In this document: piece by piece, positions 1-5,699 of the stretch | Numbering within the stretch: position 1 is the stretch's first letter | Layout of the letters: each line of letters opens with the position of its first letter | NCBI GenBank assembly: GCA_946482635.1 | Contig: CAMLSG010000237.1 | Location: forward strand, 1 to 8,084 | Direction: 5' to 3' | From: an uncultured Duganella sp. | GTDB taxonomy: Bacteria; Pseudomonadota; Gammaproteobacteria; Burkholderiales; Burkholderiaceae | DNA: 8,084 nucleotides | Program-made: the position numbers and the translations under genes | The notes under the pieces: generated by a model | The model's database searches: none | What the model saw: only the letters and a program-made list of their open reading frames with translations | What the model was told of the DNA's origin: nothing

Positions 1-2
1 CC

Positions 3-827
3 TGCCTGAACGAGAACACCATCTTCACCAACGTCGCGCTGACCGACGACGGCGATATCTGGTGGGAAGGCCTGACCAAGGAAGCGCCTGCGCACCTGGT
101 TGACTGGCAAGGCAAGGACTGGACCCCGGCGTCCGGCACCAAGGCTTCGCACCCGAACGCCCGCTTCACCGTGGCTGCAACCCAGAACCCGGTGATCGAC
201 CCGGCATGGGATGATCCAGCCGGCGTGCCTATCTCCGCCTTCATCTTCGGCGGCCGCCGCTCCACCACCGTGCCTTTGGTCACCGAAGCACGCAACTGGA
301 TCGAAGGCGTGTACATGGCTGCGACCATGGGTTCCGAAACCACCGCTGCAGCTGCCGGCCAGCAGGGCGTTGTGCGCCGCGATCCGTTCGCCATGCTGCC
401 GTTCATGGGCTACAACATGAGCGACTACTTCCAGCACTGGCTGGACATGGGCAAGCGCCTGGAAGGCAAGGGCGCCACCCTGCCTAAGATCTTCTGCGTC
501 AACTGGTTCCGCACCGACGAAAACGGCCACTTCGTATGGCCTGGCTTCGGCGACAATATGCGCGTGCTGAAGTGGATGCTGGAGCGCGTTGAAGGCAACG
601 GCGGCGGCGTCGAAAACATCTTCGGCACCACCCCGCGTTACGGCGACATCACCTGGGACGGCCTGCCATTCACCGCCGAAGAGTTCGAGACCATCACCTC
701 GATCGACAAGGACGCATGGCGCGCAGAACTGAAGCTGCACGCTGAACTGTTCGAGAAGCTGGCATACCACCTGCCGCAAGAGCTGAAGGACAATATGGCC
801 AAGCTGGAGCAGCGCCTGAACGGCTAA
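3..827 (+). CDS. pckG: Phosphoenolpyruvate carboxykinase (GTP), 3' part
   Basis: This is the C-terminal 274 residues of GTP-dependent PEP carboxykinase, which interconverts oxaloacetate and phosphoenolpyruvate (GTP to GDP and CO2) in the cytoplasm at the entry to gluconeogenesis. The gene is cut by the window edge; the family is about 600 residues, so a little under half is visible. The reading frame is open from base 3 and stops at TAA 825-827. Diagnostic blocks seen are [14 protein letters not shown] (the family's nucleotide/substrate-site FGGRR segment), [33 protein letters not shown] and an [14 protein letters not shown] tail. The ATP-dependent enzyme lacks these blocks, so the GTP class is clear. 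A GTG at 171 lies inside the conserved region and is not a start. A terminator follows directly. Confidence 0.96.
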   Translation, partial: CLNENTIFTNVALTDDGDIWWEGLTKEAPAHLVDWQGKDWTPASGTKASHPNARFTVAATQNPVIDPAWDDPAGVPISAFIFGGRRSTTVPLVTEARNWIEGVYMAATMGSETTAAAAGQQGVVRRDPFAMLPFMGYNMSDYFQHWLDMGKRLEGKGATLPKIFCVNWFRTDENGHFVWPGFGDNMRVLKWMLERVEGNGGGVENIFGTTPRYGDITWDGLPFTAEEFETITSIDKDAWRAELKLHAELFEKLAYHLPQELKDNMAKLEQRLNG

Positions 828-847
828 GCTTTACCGCTTCCACAAAG

Positions 848-873
848 AACGCGTCCCACGGGACGCGTTTTTT
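848..873 (+). terminator. Intrinsic terminator of pckG, probably shared with the convergent gene
   Basis: AACGCGTCC (848-856) pairs perfectly with GGACGCGTT (861-869) around the four-base loop CACG, and the stem runs into a T tract at 868-873. It lies 20 bases after the pckG stop. The minus-strand gene ends at 872, inside the T tract, so the same stem can stop convergent transcription. Its T tract on that strand is poorer (CTTTGTGG). Confidence 0.9.
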
Positions 874-1351
874 ATTCCTTGTCCGCCGTTGACCACTCCG
901 GCCGCTTCTCGACCGGCACTTCCGCCTGGTCGAAGCTGTCGACCTCTTTCATCGTGCGCACCTCATACAGCGTTTCGATCCCGGCGAAATGGAGGCCGCC
1001 GCAGTCGGTCGCGACATGCGTGCCGTTCTTCCAGAACCAGTATTCGCGAATAATCAGCCCGCACTTGCTGGAGCGCGTGCGGCCGCCATGATAAACATGC
1101 AGCTCGCTGGGCCATTTCCTGCCATCTGCGGCGAAATAAGCAAGTACAAGCCAGGCGGCAGACTCGCCGTCGGGCGAGAGCCGCACGTCATCCGCCCGCC
1201 GGTCCGTCGTCAACTTGATGTCCTTGCCGGACGCAGTGACAACGTGGACATTTTTCGCCTTGTCGGCATAAGCCTTCACCAGGCTTCCCGCGCTGGCGGT
1301 GGAACATACCGCGGCAAGTGCGACCACAGACGTGAGGCGACGACCCATCAT
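872..1351 (-). CDS. Small exported protein of unknown function
   Basis: I do not recognise the family of this 159-residue protein. The N-terminus is a typical Sec signal peptide: MMGRR, then a hydrophobic stretch SVVALAAVCSTASA with likely cleavage after Ala21. Cys16 is not in a convincing lipobox. The mature part has one stretch, VRLSPDGESAAWLV (residues 56-69), resembling the PD40/TolB-type beta-propeller signature, but only one copy is present, so it cannot form a propeller alone. Two cysteines (97 and 117) could form a periplasmic disulfide. The double ATG at 1346-1351 is preceded on the minus strand by AGGAGAGGG, a good ribosome site that fits either Met. It is divergent from the T6SS cassette and convergent with pckG, with no functional link to either. 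Confidence 0.75.
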   Translation of the reverse strand: MMGRRLTSVVALAAVCSTASAGSLVKAYADKAKNVHVVTASGKDIKLTTDRRADDVRLSPDGESAAWLVLAYFAADGRKWPSELHVYHGGRTRSSKCGLIIREYWFWKNGTHVATDCGGLHFAGIETLYEVRTMKEVDSFDQAEVPVEKRPEWSTADKE

Positions 1352-1447
1352 TTCCCTCTCCTAAATATCGAACTACGTATTGTGCGCAGGCAAATCCTTC
1401 AATCAGTTATTATTATCGCAATATTGATGAAGATTCGGTGAAGTCAG

Positions 1448-2077
1448 ATGGCAGGAGAAATAATCCGGCAGGGCGATACTACAAGCCATAACGGAACGGT
1501 GTTGGAAGGTTCGATGCAGGATATCTGCCACGGCAAACCAATCGCCTATATCGGACATAAGGTCCATTGCCCGAAATGCAAAGGGGACTATCCAATTGTC
1601 GAAGGGGCGATGACCATGACCTTCTATGGCAAAGGCGTCGCCCTTGCCGGAATGAAGACCTCGTGCGGTGCAACCCTGATTCCCAGTCAGTTTACTGACA
1701 CGGTTGAATACGGCCAGAAGGGGCAGGGATCGTCGGCCAGTGCCGCACCTGACGCCATCGCTCCGCCAGTCGCCGCCGCAAATATAGCGACTCCGGCGAA
1801 TGGACTTGCCCAGTCCGAGCCAAAGGAAACGCCCGAGAATGCAGCGAAGTTCGATTTGTTTTTCCATGCCAAAGATGAGTCGAATCAAACCAGCCTTGCC
1901 AATGTTCCTTACCGGATCGTCTTGGACGATGGGCGAGAGTTCATTGGTGTTACAGATAAGAATGGGCATACGGAAAAGGTATTTTCCGATTACGCCCAGA
2001 ATGCAAAGATAGAGATACCCTACTATGACGTCCGCGACGCTGACTCCCCAATCGAACCAGACACCTGCAGTTGTTAA
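1448..2077 (+). CDS. PAAR-domain T6SS tip protein with C-terminal adaptor domain
   Basis: This protein probably caps the VgrG spike of a type VI secretion system and carries a cargo effector. Residues 1-85 form the PAAR domain: the glycine-turn repeats GEIIRQGDTTSHNGTVLEG, GKPIAYIGHKVHCPKC and GKGVALAGMKTSCGATLI, with His/Cys residues (His14, His28, Cys73) suited to the tip metal site. An Ala/Pro-rich linker spans about 90-130. Residues 134-195 (FDLFFHAKDES to IEIPYYD) look like the beta-sandwich, transthyretin-like module often found behind PAAR domains. The protein ends in Cys-Ser-Cys. Start: ATG 1448 with GGTGA at 1437-1441. The last 53 bases overlap the next gene, so translation is probably coupled. 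No VgrG, Hcp or sheath genes lie in the window, so this is an orphan cargo locus served by a system elsewhere. Confidence 0.9.
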   Translation: MAGEIIRQGDTTSHNGTVLEGSMQDICHGKPIAYIGHKVHCPKCKGDYPIVEGAMTMTFYGKGVALAGMKTSCGATLIPSQFTDTVEYGQKGQGSSASAAPDAIAPPVAAANIATPANGLAQSEPKETPENAAKFDLFFHAKDESNQTSLANVPYRIVLDDGREFIGVTDKNGHTEKVFSDYAQNAKIEIPYYDVRDADSPIEPDTCSC

Positions 2078-2648
2078 TGTTGCCAATGAACTCAGCGGCG
2101 AGGTCTGGGTGCCACGTTTTCCTGCAGAAGACACCACAGACTTCCTTACCCCAGACTTTAAAGTCTCGGTTGATGGTTTTAAAGCCGCGTTGGAAGCCGC
2201 CGGCGCGCACGTGAAAATTGCGAATACCTTCAGGCCAAAAGAGCGCGCTTACATGATGCATTGGGCTCACAAGATTGCGAGAAACGGATTTAATCCGGCC
2301 AGCGTGCCTGCAATGGCGGGAGTTCACATCAGGTGGGATCATCCGACATTAGAACAATCGATTAGGGCCGCACAAGATATGGTTGATGGATTCCAAATCC
2401 AGAACTTAGCTGCCAACACAGCGCCGGCCTTAAATACACTTCACGCAATTGGTGAGGCAATCGACATGTCGATTACCTGGAGTGGCACCATACACGTTGC
2501 AAAGAAGGATGGTTCGGTTGTCGAAGTCAACACTCTGCCTCGCACAGGCATGAATCTTCAACTTAAAGAGATTGGGTTAACGTATGGAGTCAAAAAATAT
2601 GTCGGCGGCAATGCTGATAAGCCGCACTGGTCCACGACTGGGCATTAA
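2025..2648 (+). CDS. M15-type zinc peptidase, probable T6SS peptidoglycan effector
   Basis: This 207-residue protein resembles D,D-/L,D-carboxypeptidases and endopeptidases of the M15 (VanY/endolysin) group, which cut peptidoglycan cross-links or stem peptides. Candidate zinc ligands are His140 and Asp147 in LHAIGEAIDMSI (the H-x6-D motif, usually written SxHxxGxAxD) and His201 in KPHWS. Arg70 in TFRPKERAY matches the Arg upstream of the metal site in the family. There is no signal peptide, so the protein must be delivered by another route, which fits its place between a PAAR gene and genes for exported proteins. ATG 2025 lies inside the PAAR gene with only a weak ribosome site (AGAG), suggesting translational coupling. 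The Ser/Arg common before the catalytic His is replaced by Thr-Leu. Activity on peptidoglycan and toxicity are inferred. Confidence 0.8.
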   Translation: MTSATLTPQSNQTPAVVNVANELSGEVWVPRFPAEDTTDFLTPDFKVSVDGFKAALEAAGAHVKIANTFRPKERAYMMHWAHKIARNGFNPASVPAMAGVHIRWDHPTLEQSIRAAQDMVDGFQIQNLAANTAPALNTLHAIGEAIDMSITWSGTIHVAKKDGSVVEVNTLPRTGMNLQLKEIGLTYGVKKYVGGNADKPHWSTTGH

Positions 2649-3156
2649 TGTGCTTGTCGTCGGGGCGCTTTTGCTTGGTGATCTAGGTTCTGTCTACGCC
2701 GAAGCTACGGCTCCCACTCTTATTGGTCACTATTCGAACCAAGTCTGGACGAAGGACGTCGATCCCCATGCCATTTCCGGGTATGCATTGGACCTGTACA
2801 AGCAGGGTGATGTCGTATTTGGCAGCATCGGAGTTGCGGTAGGTTCTCCTGAACCAGTAGGCGCGAAGTTGTACGACATTTTGTACGATGAAAAGTCCAA
2901 GACACTTTCCTTCAAAGCGAAATACTCTGAAGGAACCCAGTATGGAAAGGATATTCCGCCAGAAAAGAGGGAGGCGAAAGTCATTCTTACTTTTTCTGGG
3001 AAACTGAACTCTCGCGGGGCTCAGGGTGAATTTGCTCGGCAAGATGGCTATCCCCCGTTCGCGACAATAGACAAAAAACGGTCGCTACTGAGGAAGCAGA
3101 GCAGTAAATACGTACCTCATGATGTCGAACAATGGAACAAGCGGTTCGTGGACTGA
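2599..3156 (+). CDS. Exported protein, probable immunity protein (copy 1)
   Basis: This is a 185-residue protein from ATG 2599, the start chosen because GGAGT (2586-2590) lies eight bases upstream. An ATG at 2584 is also in frame but lacks a ribosome site. Residues about 10-34 form a signal peptide (LGINVLVVGALLLGDLGSVYA), which places the protein in the periplasm, where an injected cell-wall enzyme would act. The mature part has no catalytic motif I recognise. Blocks shared with the protein at 3521-4060 are PTLxGHYSNQVW, DPHAxSGY, KLYDI, LTFSGKL and QGEF; about half of the aligned residues are identical. Its start overlaps the peptidase gene by 50 bases. The immunity role is inferred from position, export and duplication, not from a known family. 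Confidence 0.75.
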   Translation: MSAAMLISRTGPRLGINVLVVGALLLGDLGSVYAEATAPTLIGHYSNQVWTKDVDPHAISGYALDLYKQGDVVFGSIGVAVGSPEPVGAKLYDILYDEKSKTLSFKAKYSEGTQYGKDIPPEKREAKVILTFSGKLNSRGAQGEFARQDGYPPFATIDKKRSLLRKQSSKYVPHDVEQWNKRFVD

Positions 3157-3194
3157 CCCGTCTGAACGAAATGCAGAAAGCCGAACCGAATTAA

Positions 3195-3521
3195 ATGCCG
3201 ATTACGCTCACAACACTTTTGCTTCTCGCTCTACTTACTTCGAGCCGTATTGCTTTGGCTGGGGATCAAGCTGACGTGAAGACGTTCATTCGAAATGCCG
3301 ATACGTGCGAACACGTAGCCGGAGAATGGGATAGCGAGTTAAGCGAAGCCGATCAGAAAAGAATTCAACGTGCCGTCATAAAGTACTGCGGAAGCGCCCA
3401 AAACCAAAGCAAGATCCTGAAAAAAAAGTACAGAAATAATCCCAGGGTGTTAAAGACGATTTCTGAACATGAGAATGATGCAGTGACGTCGTTTGTAAGA
3501 GATGCCGAGGCGGCCCAGTGA
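3195..3521 (+). CDS. Small exported two-cysteine protein of unknown function
   Basis: This 108-residue protein has a strongly hydrophobic signal peptide (residues 4-22, likely cleaved after ALA22) and a short, highly charged and probably helical mature region. It carries CEHVAGEWDSE (Cys38) and KYCGSAQN (Cys65), so one disulfide is possible. The Cys-x-His-x3-Glu pattern recalls small periplasmic proteins often seen among accessory genes, but I cannot name the family. It lies between the two related probable immunity genes, 38 bases after the first, and its stop overlaps the next start as TGATG. It is therefore surely co-transcribed. The ribosome site is weak (AGAAAG, 14 bases before ATG). It could be a second immunity factor or an accessory to the pair. 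Confidence 0.7.
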   Translation: MPITLTTLLLLALLTSSRIALAGDQADVKTFIRNADTCEHVAGEWDSELSEADQKRIQRAVIKYCGSAQNQSKILKKKYRNNPRVLKTISEHENDAVTSFVRDAEAAQ

Positions 3522-4060
3522 TGAGCATAGGTCGACGATTCAGTATTTGCCTGCAACTTGCGGGAGCGCTCCTGTTTGGAGCATTTGCACCTGCCAATGC
3601 AGGATCAACGGTGCCAACGCTGGTTGGTCATTATTCGAACCAGGTGTGGAGCGATGATGAGGATCCACATGCGCTATCCGGTTATACCGTCAGCCTGTAC
3701 CAACAAGACGGGATACTTTTCGGGAACATCGGAATCGCCATCGGTTCCGCGGAGCCGGCAACGGCAAAGCTGTACGACATTTCCCTGAATGAGAAAGAAG
3801 GGAAAATCTCGTTCAAGGCAGACTACTCCAGCGGCATCGAACATCGCAAAGGCCTCCCTCGCGAGGGCCGGGATGCAAAGAGAATTCTGACCTTCTCTGG
3901 AAAGCTGAAACCTCGCTGGCTTCAAGGTGAGTTCATCGAGCGGGATGGTTACACGCCATTCGCAACGATCAGAAAAGAGAAATCGGTCTTGCGAAAGTCG
4001 AAGGACGACTTCACGCCGGGTAGCATGGCGGAATGGAGCCAGCTATACGGCAATTTGTAG
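3521..4060 (+). CDS. Exported protein, probable immunity protein (copy 2)
   Basis: This 179-residue paralogue of the protein at 2599-3156 shares about half of its aligned residues, including PTLVGHYSNQVW, DPHALSGYTVSLYQQ, AKLYDIS, ILTFSGKL, QGEF, DGYTPFATI and SVLRK. ATG 3521 is preferred to the GTG three bases earlier because it gives the coupled stop-start TGATG with the preceding gene; GAGG at 3507-3510 can serve as ribosome site. The signal peptide covers residues 1-28 (ICLQLAGALLFGAFAPANA) and is followed by a mature domain with no enzyme motif. Two diverged copies behind one peptidase suggest either protection against different variants of the toxin or a retained copy from an earlier cassette. 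No clear terminator follows before the rtcB leader promoter. Confidence 0.75.
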   Translation: MSIGRRFSICLQLAGALLFGAFAPANAGSTVPTLVGHYSNQVWSDDEDPHALSGYTVSLYQQDGILFGNIGIAIGSAEPATAKLYDISLNEKEGKISFKADYSSGIEHRKGLPREGRDAKRILTFSGKLKPRWLQGEFIERDGYTPFATIRKEKSVLRKSKDDFTPGSMAEWSQLYGNL

Positions 4061-4086
4061 CCGCGACGGCTTGCTAAAGATTTTTC

Positions 4087-4116
4087 TTGACACGCGATTT
4101 GGAATGGGCGGAGAAT
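4087..4116 (+). promoter_or_regulatory. Promoter of the rtcB leader
   Basis: A perfect -35 box TTGACA (4087-4092) is separated by 18 bases from GAGAAT (4111-4116), which matches the sigma-70 -10 consensus at four of six positions. The second leader in this window has the same TTGACAC, the same 18-base spacer and AGAATC. Transcription should start near 4123. I see no sigma-54 element here, unlike the RtcR-controlled rtc operon of E. coli. Confidence 0.75.
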
Positions 4117-4162
4117 CGCGTCCACTGATTTTTTATTAACCCGAATTTTCGAAAGGACGACC

Positions 4163-4201
4163 ATGCCACGTACGGCTATCCACAATCTGCAATTGAGATA
4201 G
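4163..4201 (+). CDS. Leader peptide of rtcB, 12 residues
   Basis: This short open frame reads MPRTAIHNLQLR and has a strong ribosome site, AAAGGA (4152-4157), five bases before ATG. The ribosome site, its spacing, Ala5-Ile6 and the final AGA-TAG recur in the leader peptide at 7355-7396. A 25-base hairpin begins on the last base of the stop codon. The good ribosome site and the conserved position suggest that its job is to place a ribosome on the leader RNA rather than to make a functional peptide. AGA is expected to be a rare codon in this GC-rich genome. Translation is inferred. Confidence 0.7.
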   Translation: MPRTAIHNLQLR

Positions 4202-4300
4202 CCCCGCAGCGCGAGCGCTCGGGGCAGGCAATCAAGCCACCCGAGCCGGTCGTTCTTCCAACACGAACCCCGGCCAGGAAACTCGCCGGGGTTTTTGTTT
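4201..4300 (+). promoter_or_regulatory. Transcription attenuator upstream of rtcB
   Basis: The RNA can form several structures. GCCCCG (4201-4206) pairs with CGGGGC (4220-4225), extended by AGCG/CGCT, giving a stem directly behind the leader stop codon. The 3' arm GCTCGGG (4217-4223) is also fully complementary to CCCGAGC (4240-4246), so the two pairings exclude each other. A strong terminator stem follows at 4266-4293. A ribosome terminating or stalled at TAG 4199-4201 would cover the 5' arm and change which pairing forms. The same parts in the same order occur at 7396-7500. Regulation by ribosome position is inference; I know of no named motif matching it. Confidence 0.65.
4266..4300 (+). 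terminator. Intrinsic terminator inside the rtcB leader
   Basis: AACCCCGGC (4266-4274) pairs perfectly with GCCGGGGTT (4285-4293) and is followed by TTTTTGTTT (4292-4300). It lies only about 30 bases before the rtcB ATG, downstream of the leader promoter and leader peptide. It therefore stands between the promoter and its own gene and must be overcome for rtcB expression. Confidence 0.85.
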
Positions 4301-4310
4301 CTACAGCCCC

Positions 4311-4333
4311 GGCATAACGAAAGACGTTATGCC
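4311..4333 (+). promoter_or_regulatory. Hairpin that buries the rtcB start codon
   Basis: GGCATAACG (4311-4319) and CGTTATGCC (4325-4333) form a perfect nine-base-pair stem around AAAGA. The rtcB ATG (4329-4331) lies in the 3' arm, and the only Shine-Dalgarno-like bases (GAAAGA, 4319-4324) sit in or next to the loop. In RNA this should slow initiation; as DNA it could also be an operator. The acetyltransferase leader has no equivalent. Confidence 0.6.
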
Positions 4334-5537
4334 AATTAAGCAAAGCCTGCACAAAGGCCTGGTGCCTGTGCACATCTATACGGATGACATTGATCATTCG
4401 GCCATCCAGCAACTGCTGAATATTTCGAACCTGCCCATCGTGCATCCGCACGTGGCAGCCATGCCCGACGTACACGCCGGCATCGGCGCAACTGTCGGCA
4501 GCGTGATCCCGACGCGCGGCGCCATCATCCCTGCCGCTGTCGGCGTCGACATCGGCTGCGGCATGAACGCCGTGCGTACCACGCTGGTTGCGAGCCAGTT
4601 GCCCGACAACCTGGCGCGTGTGCGCAGCGCGATCGAAACGCTGGTGCCGGTCGGTTTCGAGCAGCACGCCTTCGACAAGGTGCGCGGCTCGGCCCACGCC
4701 CGCGTCGGGCGTCCGCTGAACGACCGCCTGGACCGCATCGTGGCGCGCCACAAGGGCATCATGAAGATGCAGCACAAGTTCGCGCAGACCTGGATCTGCC
4801 AGCTTGGCACCCTCGGCGGCGGCAACCACTTCATCGAGTTGTGTATCGATGAAGAGCAGCGCGTCTGGATCATGCTGCATTCGGGCTCGCGCGGCATCGG
4901 CAATGTCATCGGCCGCTACTTCATTTCCGCTGCACGCAAGGAGATGATGCGGCATAAGGTGAACCTGCCGGACCGCGACCTGTCCTACTTCAGCGAAGGT
5001 TCGGACCTGTTCGACGACTATGTGGAAGCAGTGGACTGGGCCCAGGACTACGCCATGCTGAACCGGCGCGAAATGATGCGCCGCGTGGTGGCTGCACTGG
5101 AGCCGCACGTCCCGCCGTTCAAGTTCGACGGCGAGGCGATCAACTGCCACCACAACTACGTGGCGCAGGAATCGCACTTCGGCCACAAGCTGTATGTCAC
5201 CCGCAAGGGCGCCATCTCGGCCCGCGAGGGCGAGCTGGGAATCATCCCCGGCAGCATGGGTGCCCGCAGCTACATCGTGCGCGGCAAGGGCAACGAGGAA
5301 TCGTTCTGCTCCTGCTCGCACGGCGCCGGACGGCGCATGAGCCGCAGCGAGGCGAAACGCAAATTCAACCGTTTCGACCTGGCCGAACAGACGCAGGGCA
5401 TCGAATGCCGCAAGGATGGCGGCGTGGTGGATGAAATCCCCGCCGCCTACAAAGACATTGACCAGGTCATGGCGCATCAGTCCGACCTCGTCGAAATCGT
5501 GCACACGCTGAAGCAAGTCGTGTGCGTGAAAGGATAA
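4329..5537 (+). CDS. rtcB: RtcB-type RNA ligase (3'-phosphate/2',3'-cyclic phosphate splicing ligase)
   Basis: RtcB joins RNA ends bearing 2',3'-cyclic phosphate or 3'-phosphate to 5'-OH ends, using GTP and manganese, and is used in bacteria to repair cleaved tRNA or rRNA. The 402 residues are full length for the family (E. coli about 408). Motifs in order: MPDVHAGIGATVGSVIP, GVDIGCGMN (metal ligands Asp74 and Cys77), LGGGNHFIEL (His167), HSGSRGIGN (His184), HHNYVAQE (His275), GIIPGSMGARSY, and CSCSHGAGRRMSR with the guanylated His at about 331. It ends with DEIPAAYKDIDQVM and the typical QVVCVKG. No rtcA or rtcR is present nearby. The ATG sits inside a hairpin and behind an attenuator, so expression is probably tightly conditional. 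A basic 48-residue gene follows three bases after the stop. Confidence 0.96.
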   Translation: MPIKQSLHKGLVPVHIYTDDIDHSAIQQLLNISNLPIVHPHVAAMPDVHAGIGATVGSVIPTRGAIIPAAVGVDIGCGMNAVRTTLVASQLPDNLARVRSAIETLVPVGFEQHAFDKVRGSAHARVGRPLNDRLDRIVARHKGIMKMQHKFAQTWICQLGTLGGGNHFIELCIDEEQRVWIMLHSGSRGIGNVIGRYFISAARKEMMRHKVNLPDRDLSYFSEGSDLFDDYVEAVDWAQDYAMLNRREMMRRVVAALEPHVPPFKFDGEAINCHHNYVAQESHFGHKLYVTRKGAISAREGELGIIPGSMGARSYIVRGKGNEESFCSCSHGAGRRMSRSEAKRKFNRFDLAEQTQGIECRKDGGVVDEIPAAYKDIDQVMAHQSDLVEIVHTLKQVVCVKG

Positions 5538-5540
5538 GCA

Positions 5541-5687
5541 ATGAAGGTAACCATCAAACTACCCAAGCCGCGCAACCCGCTGGCCGTGCTGGCGCGCCAG
5601 CGCAAGGCCGGCGGCCACCAGCGCGTCGAACAGTCGCGGCGCGCGCTGAAGCAGCAACTGCGCCGCCAACTGGAACGGGAGGAGTAA
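5541..5687 (+). CDS. Small basic protein linked to rtcB, 48 residues
   Basis: This short gene begins three bases after the rtcB stop with a good ribosome site, AAAGGA (5529-5534), six bases before ATG, and ends at TAA 5685-5687. The product begins MKVTIKLPKPRNPLAVLARQ and continues with a long Arg/Gln/Leu-rich helix ending LERE-E. It is very basic, has no signal peptide or membrane segment, and could bind RNA. I recall similar short K/R-rich proteins in related bacteria annotated only as hypothetical. Tight linkage to an RNA ligase suggests a role with RtcB, but that is inference. A different frame across the same bases gives a low-complexity product and is not preferred. Confidence 0.7.
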   Translation: MKVTIKLPKPRNPLAVLARQRKAGGHQRVEQSRRALKQQLRRQLEREE

Positions 5688-5699
5688 GCAGCAGGCCTG

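Noticed and set aside
2025..2077. Frameshift sequencing error splitting one PAAR-peptidase protein
   Set aside because: The PAAR protein has a complete linker and C-terminal domain with a plausible Cys-Ser-Cys end, and the peptidase has its own ATG; I cannot fully exclude it, but two genes are the simpler reading.
1403..2137. 244-codon minus-strand frame across the PAAR gene
   Set aside because: It is a shadow of the PAAR and peptidase genes; the product shows no domain and the opposite strand encodes a clear PAAR protein.
4087..4313. Insertion-sequence ends or transposed repeat as the cause of the two similar leaders
   Set aside because: There is no transposase, no flanking inverted or direct repeats, and the likeness is limited to functional elements while linkers differ.
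4176..5516. 446-codon open frame on the minus strand across rtcB
   Set aside because: It is antisense to an unmistakable RtcB gene, its product is His/Ala/Val-rich with no recognisable motif, and it would begin inside rtcB without a ribosome site; it is a codon-bias shadow.
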